From contig DDYL01000162.1 in NCBI GenBank assembly GCA_002347925.1, positions 641 to 13,263 on the forward strand: a stretch of 12,623 bases of DNA, written 5' to 3'. The notes beneath the pieces are model-generated. The model was not told the DNA's origin, made no database searches, and saw only the letters and a program-made list of their open reading frames with translations. Shown here piece by piece: positions 1 to 6,916 of the stretch (position 1 is its first letter; the number at the start of each line of letters is the position of its first letter). Both the position numbers and the translations under genes were made by a program. Source of the stretch: Chloroflexi bacterium UBA2235 (lineage in GTDB: Bacteria > Chloroflexota > UBA11872 > UBA12225).

Positions 1-11
1 TGGTCAGACAT
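1..11 (-). CDS. start of next gene, cut by window edge (probably ABC permease)
   Basis: Only the first codons are present: an ATG at 11-9 on the minus strand reading M-S-D. A Shine-Dalgarno-like GAGGG (20-16) overlaps the TGA stop of the upstream ATPase gene (21-19), with a 4-base spacer. Such tight coupling suggests co-translation. In this family the gene after a GldA-type ATPase is usually the ABC-2 membrane permease, but that is an inference from context. Nothing in the three visible codons identifies the product. Confidence 0.5.
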
Positions 12-18
12 CTGGCCC

Positions 19-1011
19 TCAACCTGCTTCGTCTGCTGAAGTGACCGGAACAGACGTCGGATGATCGTCTTCGACGACCTCCGACGTGGTCAACTGCAGG
101 AACACGTCTTCAAGAGAGAGAGCTTGGGAACGCATTTCCCGAAGTCCCCAACCGGATGCGATGATCGTCGAGGCGACGACTTCACGGATGTCAGCATCCC
201 CCTCGGCATCAATTTCGAACCGGGAGACGCCGACGCCACCGCCACCAGCGCCAACGAGGACTTGGGCAACACCCGGAAGCCCACGCAGTGCCTCGCCAAT
301 CTCGATGTCTGGGCCACGTACCGTTATCGACAGCCTCTCGGTCCCTGCCACTCGACGCGCGAGACCGTCGGGCGTGTCTTCAGCAACGACCTGCCCGCGG
401 TTGATGATCACAACCCGGTCGCAAATCATGCTGACCTCGGGAAGGATGTGCGTTGAAAGGATGACCGTCCGGTCACGCCCGAGCGACTTGATGAGTTGCC
501 TCGTCTCGATGATCTGGTTTGGGTCAAGCCCTGCAGTCGGTTCATCAAGGATCAGGACTTCCGGATCGGCCAGGATTGCTTGGGCGAGCCCAACACGCTG
601 CCGATAGCCCTTGGAAAGTCGCCCGATGATCGCGTCCGCCATATGATCGACCCGCGCCGCATCCATGGCCCACTCAACGGTGTCTTCCCGCTGGGTGACT
701 TGCTTGGCCCGCGCGACGAAATCCAGATACGCACGGACGGTCATCTCTGTGTAGAGAGGCACGTTTTCCGGTAGGTAGCCAATCCGGCGTCTTACTTCTA
801 TGGAGTCTGTGACCACATCGAAGCCGGCCACTCGCGCCGACCCGCTGGTCGGGGGCATGTACCCGGTCAAGATGCGCATCGTGCTGCTCTTGCCGGCACC
901 GTTCGGCCCGAGAAGCCCGAGGATTTCACCGCGGTTGGCGTGAAAACTCACATCCTGCAGCGCCACCCGGTCCCCGTATTGCTTGGTCAGGTGGGTTACG
1001 TCAATCATCAC
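19..1011 (-). CDS. ABC transporter ATP-binding protein, GldA / ABC-2 type
   Basis: This is the ATPase subunit of an ABC-2-type exporter, which hydrolyses ATP at the inner face of the membrane. Visible motifs in the 330-residue protein are Walker A GPNGAGKS at 35-42, the signature LSKGYRQR starting at 132, Walker B VLILDEP at 152-158, a D-loop GLDPNQ, and the H-loop histidine at 188. The form SKGYRQRVGLAQA plus LDPNQ is typical of the gliding-motility GldA / COG1131 subfamily. The segment after residue 215 is the usual variable C-terminal domain, ending in a conserved-looking SLEDVFLQL and an acidic tail. The frame opens with GTG at 1011 directly followed by ATG at 1008, and ATG may be the true start. 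I see no strong Shine-Dalgarno site. The substrate cannot be told from the sequence. The gene after it starts within the stop region, so a permease partner is likely. Confidence 0.93.
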   Translation of the reverse strand: MMIDVTHLTKQYGDRVALQDVSFHANRGEILGLLGPNGAGKSSTMRILTGYMPPTSGSARVAGFDVVTDSIEVRRRIGYLPENVPLYTEMTVRAYLDFVARAKQVTQREDTVEWAMDAARVDHMADAIIGRLSKGYRQRVGLAQAILADPEVLILDEPTAGLDPNQIIETRQLIKSLGRDRTVILSTHILPEVSMICDRVVIINRGQVVAEDTPDGLARRVAGTERLSITVRGPDIEIGEALRGLPGVAQVLVGAGGGGVGVSRFEIDAEGDADIREVVASTIIASGWGLREMRSQALSLEDVFLQLTTSEVVEDDHPTSVPVTSADEAG

Positions 1012-1125
1012 GATGGATTACGTCCAGTTTCAGTGCGGAACTTCATCGAGACTTTTGTTCATCTAACCGGGTGCGATGCACACGTGGCGTCATCGCGCGC
1101 TCTAAATCAAGGCCTGAAAAGCATA

Positions 1126-1158
1126 CGTGGCATCTCATCATTTGGATTGCTAGCCACG
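1126..1158 (-). terminator. weak hairpin downstream of lepA
   Basis: CGTGGC at 1126-1131 is complementary to GCCACG at 1153-1158, giving a 6-bp stem with a 21-base loop. On the minus strand, just after the lepA stop, the stem is followed by a short T-rich stretch (GCTTTTC). An alternative smaller fold pairs GCTA (1149-1152) with TAGC (1160-1163). It could be a weak terminator between lepA and the ABC ATPase gene, but the long loop makes this uncertain. Confidence 0.25.
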
Positions 1159-1168
1159 GTAGCAAAGC

Positions 1169-2968
1169 TCACGTCAGCTTGAGGACGGCCAAGAAGGCTT
1201 CCTGAGGGATCTCGACATTCCCGACCCGCTTCATTCGCTGCTTGCCTTCCTTCTGCTTCTCCAGAAGTTTGCGCTTGCGAGAAATGTCGCCGCCATAGCA
1301 TTTGGAAAGAACGTCCTTGCGCATGGCACGAACCGTCTCGCGGGCGATGACCCTCGCGCCAACGGCTGCCTGGATCGGGATCTCGAACATGTGGCGCGGG
1401 ATCAGTCCGCGCAGCTTCTCCACGAGGACGCGACCGTGGTCGTAGGCCTTGTCACGGTGAATGATCAAGGAGAGAGCATCGACGGGCTCGCCATTTACGA
1501 GGACGTCAAGCCGCACCAATGGCCCGGCACGCAAGCCCTCGATTGCGTAGTCCAGTGACGCGTATCCCTGCGTCCGCGACTTCAATTGGTCGAAGAAGTC
1601 GATGATGATTTCAGCAAGCGGGACGGAATACTGCAAGAGGACGCGCCCCTCGTCGAGGTACTCCATCTTCTTGTATTCACCCCGGCGCGCGGTCACGAGG
1701 TCCATGATGGCGCCGATGTAGTTCTTCGGAGCGACTACTTGGATACCCATCCACGGTTCGCTGATCGTGTCAATCCGATCCGGAGATGGCAATCCTGACG
1801 GATTGTCCACCCTGAGGATCTCGCCCTTCGTGGTCAAGACCTCGTATTCCACGCTCGGCACCGTAGCCAGAAGGTTCAGGTTGTAATCCCTCTCGAGACG
1901 CTCCTGAACGATTTCCATATGAAGGAGGCCGAGAAACCCGCATCGGAACCCAAATCCGAGCGCGACTGACGTCTCCGGCTGATAAACGAGAGCAGCATCA
2001 TTGAGCTTGAGCTTGTCCAGCGCATCACGTAACAGCGGGAAGTCGGTGCTGTCTACTGGAAAAAAGCCCGCGTAGACCATTGGCTTGACCGGTTGGTAGC
2101 CATCGAGCGCCTCGGGCGCAGGACGGGACGAGTCGGTAACCGTGTCGCCAACACGGCAGTCGGCGACGGACTTGAGGCCCGTGGCGATATATCCGACCTC
2201 GCCGGGTTCGAGGCTCGCTTCCTGAACACCCTTTGGCCGGAATGCACCAACTTCAAGCAGGTCAGCAGTCACTCCGGTCTGGATCATCACGATCTTCTGG
2301 CCGGCTCGAAGCTGCCCATCGATCATCCGGACGTACGCCACGACACCCTTGTGGGTGTCATAGTGGCTATCAAAAATGAGCGCCCGGACTGGCTTCGACG
2401 CTTCACCAATCGGTGCGGGGACGTTCTTGACGATGGCCTCGAGAATCTCGATTGTGCCTACCCCGGTCTTCGCCGAGGCCATGATGCAGTCCTCGCGCGC
2501 GAGCCCAATTACGCGTTCGACCTCGTCGGCGACGTGTTCCGGTTGTGCCGAGGGAAGGTCGATCTTGTTGATCACGGGAATGATGGTGAGGTTATGTTCG
2601 ATTGCCTGGTAGGTGTTCGCCAGCGTCTGTGCCTCGATGCCCTGGGCCGCATCCACGACGAGCAGTGCACCTTCGCACGACGCCAACGCCCGGCTGACTT
2701 CATAGGCAAAGTCGACGTGGCCTGGAGTGTCGATCAGGTTGAGCTGGTAGTCCAGGCCATCCAGTGCGCGGTACAGCATCCGGACGGCTTTCGCCTTGAT
2801 CGTGATGCCCTTCTCACGCTCAAGGTCCATCTGGTCAAGGACCTGTTCGGTGAGGTCGCGTTTGGAAATCGTCCCGGTCACCTCTAGGAGGCGGTCGGCG
2901 AGGGTCGACTTCCCGTGGTCAACATGCGCAATGATGCAAAAGTTTCGGATGCGTTCGCGAGGAATCAC
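1169..2968 (-). CDS. lepA: Elongation factor 4 (LepA), ribosome-associated GTPase
   Basis: EF4 is a translational GTPase that binds stalled or mistranslocated ribosomes and affects back-translocation and ribosome biogenesis. The 599-residue length matches the family (about 600). GTPase motifs are clear: G1 AHVDHGKST at 14-22, GITIK of switch I near 55-59, G3 DTPGH at 80-84, G4 NKID at 134-137 and G5 SAK at 165-167. The C-terminus has the LepA-specific domain, with YGGDISRKRKLLEKQKEGK and a KRVGNVEIPQEAF tail, rather than EF-G domain IV. The start is GTG at 2968, only a few residues before the conserved IRNFCIIAHVDHGK, so no later start is possible. No Shine-Dalgarno is properly placed; instead TATACT ends 6 bases before the GTG (see the promoter entry). 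murJ ends 81 bases upstream on the same strand. Confidence 0.98.
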   Translation of the reverse strand: MIPRERIRNFCIIAHVDHGKSTLADRLLEVTGTISKRDLTEQVLDQMDLEREKGITIKAKAVRMLYRALDGLDYQLNLIDTPGHVDFAYEVSRALASCEGALLVVDAAQGIEAQTLANTYQAIEHNLTIIPVINKIDLPSAQPEHVADEVERVIGLAREDCIMASAKTGVGTIEILEAIVKNVPAPIGEASKPVRALIFDSHYDTHKGVVAYVRMIDGQLRAGQKIVMIQTGVTADLLEVGAFRPKGVQEASLEPGEVGYIATGLKSVADCRVGDTVTDSSRPAPEALDGYQPVKPMVYAGFFPVDSTDFPLLRDALDKLKLNDAALVYQPETSVALGFGFRCGFLGLLHMEIVQERLERDYNLNLLATVPSVEYEVLTTKGEILRVDNPSGLPSPDRIDTISEPWMGIQVVAPKNYIGAIMDLVTARRGEYKKMEYLDEGRVLLQYSVPLAEIIIDFFDQLKSRTQGYASLDYAIEGLRAGPLVRLDVLVNGEPVDALSLIIHRDKAYDHGRVLVEKLRGLIPRHMFEIPIQAAVGARVIARETVRAMRKDVLSKCYGGDISRKRKLLEKQKEGKQRMKRVGNVEIPQEAFLAVLKLT

Positions 2969-2974
2969 TGATGC

Positions 2975-2980
2975 AGTATA
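2975..2980 (-). promoter_or_regulatory. candidate -10 box for a leaderless lepA transcript
   Basis: On the minus strand TATACT (2980-2975) is followed by exactly six bases and then the lepA GTG at 2968, which would place transcription start at the first base of the start codon. No convincing -35 box lies 16-18 bases upstream. Two copies of GATCCGG on the plus strand (2997-3003 and 3010-3016) lie just upstream, 13 bases apart, and could be an activator site or chance. Confidence 0.45.
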
Positions 2981-3049
2981 AACCGCTCCGGAACCCGATC
3001 CGGCAGGATGATCCGGGAATGACCCAGGATCGCCCGGACGCGCCGTTGG

Positions 3050-4666
3050 TCAGCCAGACATGCGGGCCCTGGCAAGTCGAGGTCGGATCTGCGTGTCGAA
3101 GATCACCCCAAGTTCCCGCACTCGCAAAATCGCCGCACCAGCAACATACGTCACACCAAAGAATCCGATCACAATAACTGTTCGCAGAACAACCGGAAGG
3201 CCGTATGCCAGTAACTGGTCTTGGATCATGAGCGCGACCCCAGTTGCCATGATGGTGGCAACCAGGACCCTGACGGTCGTGTCACCAAGGGCATGAGTGT
3301 GAAGACCCGGCAGCCGACGGTGGAGAACAACCCCTAGAAGCACCGCTTCGATGGTGGCAGCAACGCTCAGCGCAAGGGCGATCCCGACGTGGCCAAGCGG
3401 TTCGACAAGCACCGTAGCCAAAAGGACATTTACAACCATTGCCACAACGCCAATCGCCACAGGGGTTCGGGTATCCCTCAGGGCAAACGACAGGCGCATC
3501 TGCACCTCGAGAACTCCGTGAGCCGGCAACCCCACGGCGTATGCTGCCAGGGCGGACGCCGTCAGGGAAACCGAGTCGGTCGTGAACGCGCGACGTGCGA
3601 ACAGGACCTCGATGCCGAGGGCACCGAAGACGCCGACTACCGCCATTGCAGGCACCATGACGCAAAGGATCGTCGCCGTCGCCTGACGCCCAGTTACCGC
3701 AAGCGCGTCGCGGTCACCCCGCGCGGCCTGTGCAGCAAACGTCGGAAACGCGGCATTTGCAAGGGTCATCGCAAACGCCCCCAGTGGCAGCATCATCAGC
3801 GCCCAGGCGTAATTCAGCGACGCAACCCGGCCCGACGGCAGGTATGTAGCAAGCCTCGTTGTGGCCACGAAGCTCAGTTGGACGGCACCCTGGCCAACCA
3901 AGCGGGGCACCATCAGGGTGAGGATCTCCCAGAGGTCCGCACGTACCAACCGGCCGTCGGCCAGGTGCGGAGACCGGGAAATGCCAAGTCGCAATGAAGC
4001 GACCAACTGGATCACGAGAAAGCCGATCGCGCCTGCGACGACGCCGAGCGCAAGGCCAGTCGTGCCGAGAATTGGCCCGAGGACCGCCGCACCGACCATG
4101 ATCGCCAACGTGTAGACCGCGGGCGCAAAGGCCGTTACCGCGAAATGTCCACGGACATTCAGGTACCGGGTCAGCACCTCGCCTGCACCGAGAAAGATCG
4201 GTTGGACAAGCATGAGCCGGACCAGACCCACGAGCCTCAATCGTGCATCCGGCGAGAATCCGGCCCCCACGATCTCTACGAGGTATGGCGCAAAGACCAT
4301 CGCAGTCAACGCACCGGCCGATGCAATCAGGGTGACTGCGGTCAGGACGGCCCGCGCCAGATGATCAAGGTAATCCGGGTCGGGAGGATCCCCATCGGCA
4401 CCCCCATTCCACGCACGTGCGAAGACTGGCACAAGGGCCGAACCTAAGGCTCCGCCAGAGATCAACGTGAAAATCAGATCCGGAATCCGAAATGCAGCGA
4501 TATAGAGGTCAAGGTCGCCGGAAGTTCCGAATTGGGCAGAGATGACCACATCGCGCCCGACACCGAGCAGTCTGCTCGCCAGAAGTCCAACGAAGAGCAT
4601 CGCGCCCGCACGCACGATCTGCCCGCCTTCCCGGCGTGGAACCCCAGTGGATGGGTGCATTGACAT
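3050..4666 (-). CDS. murJ: MurJ/MviN lipid II flippase, peptidoglycan biosynthesis
   Basis: MurJ (MOP/MATE-like superfamily) moves lipid II from the inner to the outer leaflet of the cytoplasmic membrane for peptidoglycan assembly. The family N-terminal signature is plain: ASRLLGVGRDVVISAQFG, followed by DLYIAAFRIPDLI and SGGALGSALVPVFA, which parallel E. coli MurJ residues around its conserved arginines. The rest is a run of long hydrophobic segments, consistent with the 14 or so helices of the family, with a short basic C-terminus. The frame opens at a GTG at 4726, but that would add about 20 unconserved residues. I prefer ATG 4666 or ATG 4660, since AGGG at 4673-4670 sits 3 or 9 bases before them. 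The product is then about 536-538 residues, normal for the family. It probably begins the minus-strand run that includes lepA. Confidence 0.95.
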   Translation of the reverse strand: MSMHPSTGVPRREGGQIVRAGAMLFVGLLASRLLGVGRDVVISAQFGTSGDLDLYIAAFRIPDLIFTLISGGALGSALVPVFARAWNGGADGDPPDPDYLDHLARAVLTAVTLIASAGALTAMVFAPYLVEIVGAGFSPDARLRLVGLVRLMLVQPIFLGAGEVLTRYLNVRGHFAVTAFAPAVYTLAIMVGAAVLGPILGTTGLALGVVAGAIGFLVIQLVASLRLGISRSPHLADGRLVRADLWEILTLMVPRLVGQGAVQLSFVATTRLATYLPSGRVASLNYAWALMMLPLGAFAMTLANAAFPTFAAQAARGDRDALAVTGRQATATILCVMVPAMAVVGVFGALGIEVLFARRAFTTDSVSLTASALAAYAVGLPAHGVLEVQMRLSFALRDTRTPVAIGVVAMVVNVLLATVLVEPLGHVGIALALSVAATIEAVLLGVVLHRRLPGLHTHALGDTTVRVLVATIMATGVALMIQDQLLAYGLPVVLRTVIVIGFFGVTYVAGAAILRVRELGVIFDTQIRPRLARARMSG

Positions 4667-4756
4667 TGACCCTGTAACGACTGACACCTCGATTACCCTG
4701 CATCGCACCATCGGTATCGGCAGCACTCACCAGTGCAATCGCGACATCACACACCA

Positions 4757-4784
4757 TTGAGCACCACAGTGACCGGGTTACACT
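4757..4784 (+). promoter_or_regulatory. candidate sigma70-type promoter with overlapping dyad
   Basis: TTGAGC (4757-4762) and TACACT (4779-4784) are separated by 16 bases, and each matches the consensus at four of six positions. Transcription would begin near 4791, leaving a leader of roughly 190-300 bases before the glycosyltransferase. A dyad CAGTG (4767-4771) / CACTG (4781-4785), with 9 bases between, overlaps the spacer and -10 box and is placed as a repressor site would be. Confidence 0.35.
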
Positions 4785-4911
4785 GAGGTCTGATCATGTG
4801 GCCGGTTGAGCCACAATCCGACCCGACTCGATGAACGTCAGGAAACTGTGGTCGATCTCGAACACCGGTTTCCAGGTTCGGAAAGGCTCATCCGGTAACG
4901 CAGTTCTGGGT

Positions 4912-4934
4912 CATGCCGGCGCACGGTTGGCATG
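4912..4934 (+). repeat. inverted repeat in the leader of the glycosyltransferase gene
   Basis: CATGCC (4912-4917) pairs with GGCATG (4929-4934). Two further G-U wobble pairs extend it inward, leaving a 7-base loop CGCACGG. In RNA this would be a stable hairpin in the predicted leader; as DNA it could be a protein-binding dyad. There is no T tract after it, so it is not a typical terminator. Confidence 0.4.
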
Positions 4935-5087
4935 TATTCCCGGCACCGGCTGTTCCCCCATTAAATAGGAAGTACGACGCTGACAACCTCAGATCCGTCC
5001 GACGAAGCCGGCCCAAGCCAAAAAAACGCGTCGAGTCGTCGCCGCGTCCCCGCTTCGACGTCTGATTCCCCGACCGGGGCACTGCCA

Positions 5088-6809
5088 GTGAAGCGGAAGG
5101 TCACGAGCCGTGCGCCTGAGATGGAAGCAGAGATGGCAACCGCTAGCGAAGCCCCGACTGATCCGACCCCATTGACACCAGACCTTTCGGAGACGTCCCC
5201 AGTCACAGGTGCCAGAGGGTCTTACGGCCCGGTCACCAGCGGTATCTCCAAGAGCCGAACCCGAGCCGGTGCAGCGCGAAGGTCAGCGACGTCGACACCG
5301 AAGGCGGCCTCGTCAGCTTCCGGACCCTACGTGGAACCTCGTCATTCGACCGACATCGAGACCGTGACAACATTCGCCGAAACGCCTCAGAACAACCATC
5401 CAGCCCCTGAAGCCACTGATCCCGACGTAGACAACGGATCTGGCGGGGGCGATGACAACCAAGGCAACCAGATCCGAGACCATGACATGTCAAGAACCGA
5501 TCATTCCCCGGCGTCTGTCCAAGCAAGTTCGGGGTTCAATCCCGGAAACCTGGAGGTTGTGCTCCTCAGTTTCGAGGGGCCGGATCAGCCGTATTCCATG
5601 GCTGGGGGCCTAGGCGTACGGGTGACCGAACTCGCGCAGGCACTCGCCGAAAGTGGGTTTCGCACGCACCTCATCTTCGTGGGGGATCCGAACTTACCGG
5701 GGCATGAGGTGCAATTCCACGGAAACCTCCACCTCTACCGATGGTCCCAATGGATCAGTCGAAGCCATCCGAACGGGGTCTACGACGGTGAGTACCTCAA
5801 GGTGCGCGATTTCAACGACAGCGTGCCGAGGTTTGTTGCCGATCACATCGTCGGGCCGGCAGCAGCGCAGGGCAAGACTGTCGCGGTCCTTGCCGAGGAA
5901 TGGCACACCGCCGAGGCGACGTGGCGGACCAGCGATCTCCTCTACTCAGTTGGACTGCGCAATCATGCTCTCCTGCTCTGGAATGCGAATAACACCTTCG
6001 CGTTCAAGCAGATCAACTGGACCCGCCTGAGTTTCGTATCCACCATCACCACGGTCAGCCGGTACATGAAGCACCTGATGTGGCCACTCGGTCTGAACCC
6101 ACTCGTGATCCCAAACGGCATTCCCGACCGCTTTCTCGCCCCCCCAGACAAGCACATGACCGATGCAATCCGCCACGGGGTCGGTGGGTCGCCCTTCCTC
6201 TTCAAGATTGGGCGTTTCGACCCGGACAAGCGGTGGATGCAAGCGGTCGAAGCTGCTGTCCGGTTGAAGCGCGGTGGACATCGGGTCAGATTGGTCGTGC
6301 GAGGAGGGATCGAACCACACGGTGGTCAGGTTCTCGCGCACGCCTATCGTCGCGGCCTTGTCGTCAAGGACGTGACCGCGCCGCGTGGCGATGACTGGGC
6401 TGCAATCAGTGCCCTGACCGAAGCGTCACGTGATGCAGACGTCCTGAACTTGCGGTTCTTCCTGAGTGACGACTTCAAGCGAGCCTGCTACGGTGCCGCC
6501 GACGCTGTTCTCGCTAACAGCGGTCACGAACCGTTCGGCATCGTGGGACTTGAGGTGATGGGGGCAGGCGGCATTGCCGTTGTCGGCGCAACCGGCGAAG
6601 ACTACGCTATCAGCTTTCAGAATTGCCTCGCCATCGAGACTGATGACGCTGAGGAACTGGCCGGTGCAGTCCGGCATCTGATGGCACATCCGGAGTGGCT
6701 CGATCCAATCCGCGAAGAGGCGCGACGGACTGCTGCGCTGTTCACGTGGAACAGGGTCATTGCAAACCTCCTTGGCAAGCTTGACTACCTCGCGTCAAGG
6801 CCTAGATGA
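5088..6809 (+). CDS. GT-B glycosyltransferase (glycogen-synthase-like) with disordered N-terminal extension
   Basis: The catalytic part spans about residues 154-573 and has the GT4/GT5 layout. An N-terminal Rossmann domain starts NLEVVLLSFEGPDQPYS and carries the MAGGLG donor-site loop (171-176). The C-terminal domain has FKIGRFDPDKRW (R376, K381) and the E-x7-E motif in HEPFGIVGLEVM (E481, E489). Such enzymes transfer sugar from a nucleotide sugar with retention; donor and acceptor cannot be told. Residues 1-150 are low-complexity, rich in Ser, Thr, Pro, Ala and charged residues, with no recognisable domain. The start given is GTG 5088; GGGG (5076-5079) lies 8 bases upstream. The frame is open back to 4965 and a CTG at 4980 is a possible earlier start, while ATG 5487 would remove most of the extension. 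The stop overlaps the ATG at 6806 of the next frame, and the gene pair is likely co-transcribed. Confidence 0.88.
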   Translation: MKRKVTSRAPEMEAEMATASEAPTDPTPLTPDLSETSPVTGARGSYGPVTSGISKSRTRAGAARRSATSTPKAASSASGPYVEPRHSTDIETVTTFAETPQNNHPAPEATDPDVDNGSGGGDDNQGNQIRDHDMSRTDHSPASVQASSGFNPGNLEVVLLSFEGPDQPYSMAGGLGVRVTELAQALAESGFRTHLIFVGDPNLPGHEVQFHGNLHLYRWSQWISRSHPNGVYDGEYLKVRDFNDSVPRFVADHIVGPAAAQGKTVAVLAEEWHTAEATWRTSDLLYSVGLRNHALLLWNANNTFAFKQINWTRLSFVSTITTVSRYMKHLMWPLGLNPLVIPNGIPDRFLAPPDKHMTDAIRHGVGGSPFLFKIGRFDPDKRWMQAVEAAVRLKRGGHRVRLVVRGGIEPHGGQVLAHAYRRGLVVKDVTAPRGDDWAAISALTEASRDADVLNLRFFLSDDFKRACYGAADAVLANSGHEPFGIVGLEVMGAGGIAVVGATGEDYAISFQNCLAIETDDAEELAGAVRHLMAHPEWLDPIREEARRTAALFTWNRVIANLLGKLDYLASRPR

Positions 6810-6843
6810 GGACCAGGCGCACTACAAGCCCATTTCGTGGCAA

Positions 6844-6855
6844 GCCCGTTCGGGC
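6844..6855 (+). repeat. short perfect dyad between the two glycosyltransferase genes
   Basis: GCCCG (6844-6848), TT, CGGGC (6851-6855) is a perfect 5-bp inverted repeat. If the second glycosyltransferase starts at 6917 it lies in the 107-base gap. It is too small to call a terminator and has no T tract. Confidence 0.3.
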
Positions 6856-6916
6856 GGTCGTCCCTGCTACTCGCCAATCAGCGACCGCTGACGCGCCGGA
6901 CATGAAGGAAGTGCCA

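Larger units (their letters stand above)
4667..5087. other. divergent intergenic region between murJ and the first glycosyltransferase
   Basis: The region separates divergent genes. It holds a plus-strand promoter candidate (4757-4784), a CAGTG-N9-CACTG inverted repeat (4767-4785), and a second inverted repeat CATGCC/GGCATG (4912-4934). The frame of the glycosyltransferase is open back to a TAA at 4962-4964, so bases 4965-5087 may be coding (see findings). I could not identify a convincing murJ promoter on the minus strand. Confidence 0.6.

Noticed and set aside
86..607. Plus-strand open frame of 173 codons
   Set aside because: Antisense to the ABC ATPase gene, rich in Ser, Arg and Pro as expected for a shadow frame.
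1006..1023. Possible third leaderless start (TAATCC six bases before ATG 1008 of the ABC ATPase)
   Set aside because: The hexamer matches the -10 consensus poorly and the GTG at 1011 is an equal start, so the pattern is not supported.
2093..2887. Plus-strand open frame of 264 codons
   Set aside because: It lies wholly antisense to lepA, which has all its GTPase motifs; the frame is a by-product of GC-rich codon use and shows no domain.
3389..3997. Plus-strand open frame of 202 codons
   Set aside because: Antisense to murJ, very basic and low-complexity, without domain or ribosome-binding site.
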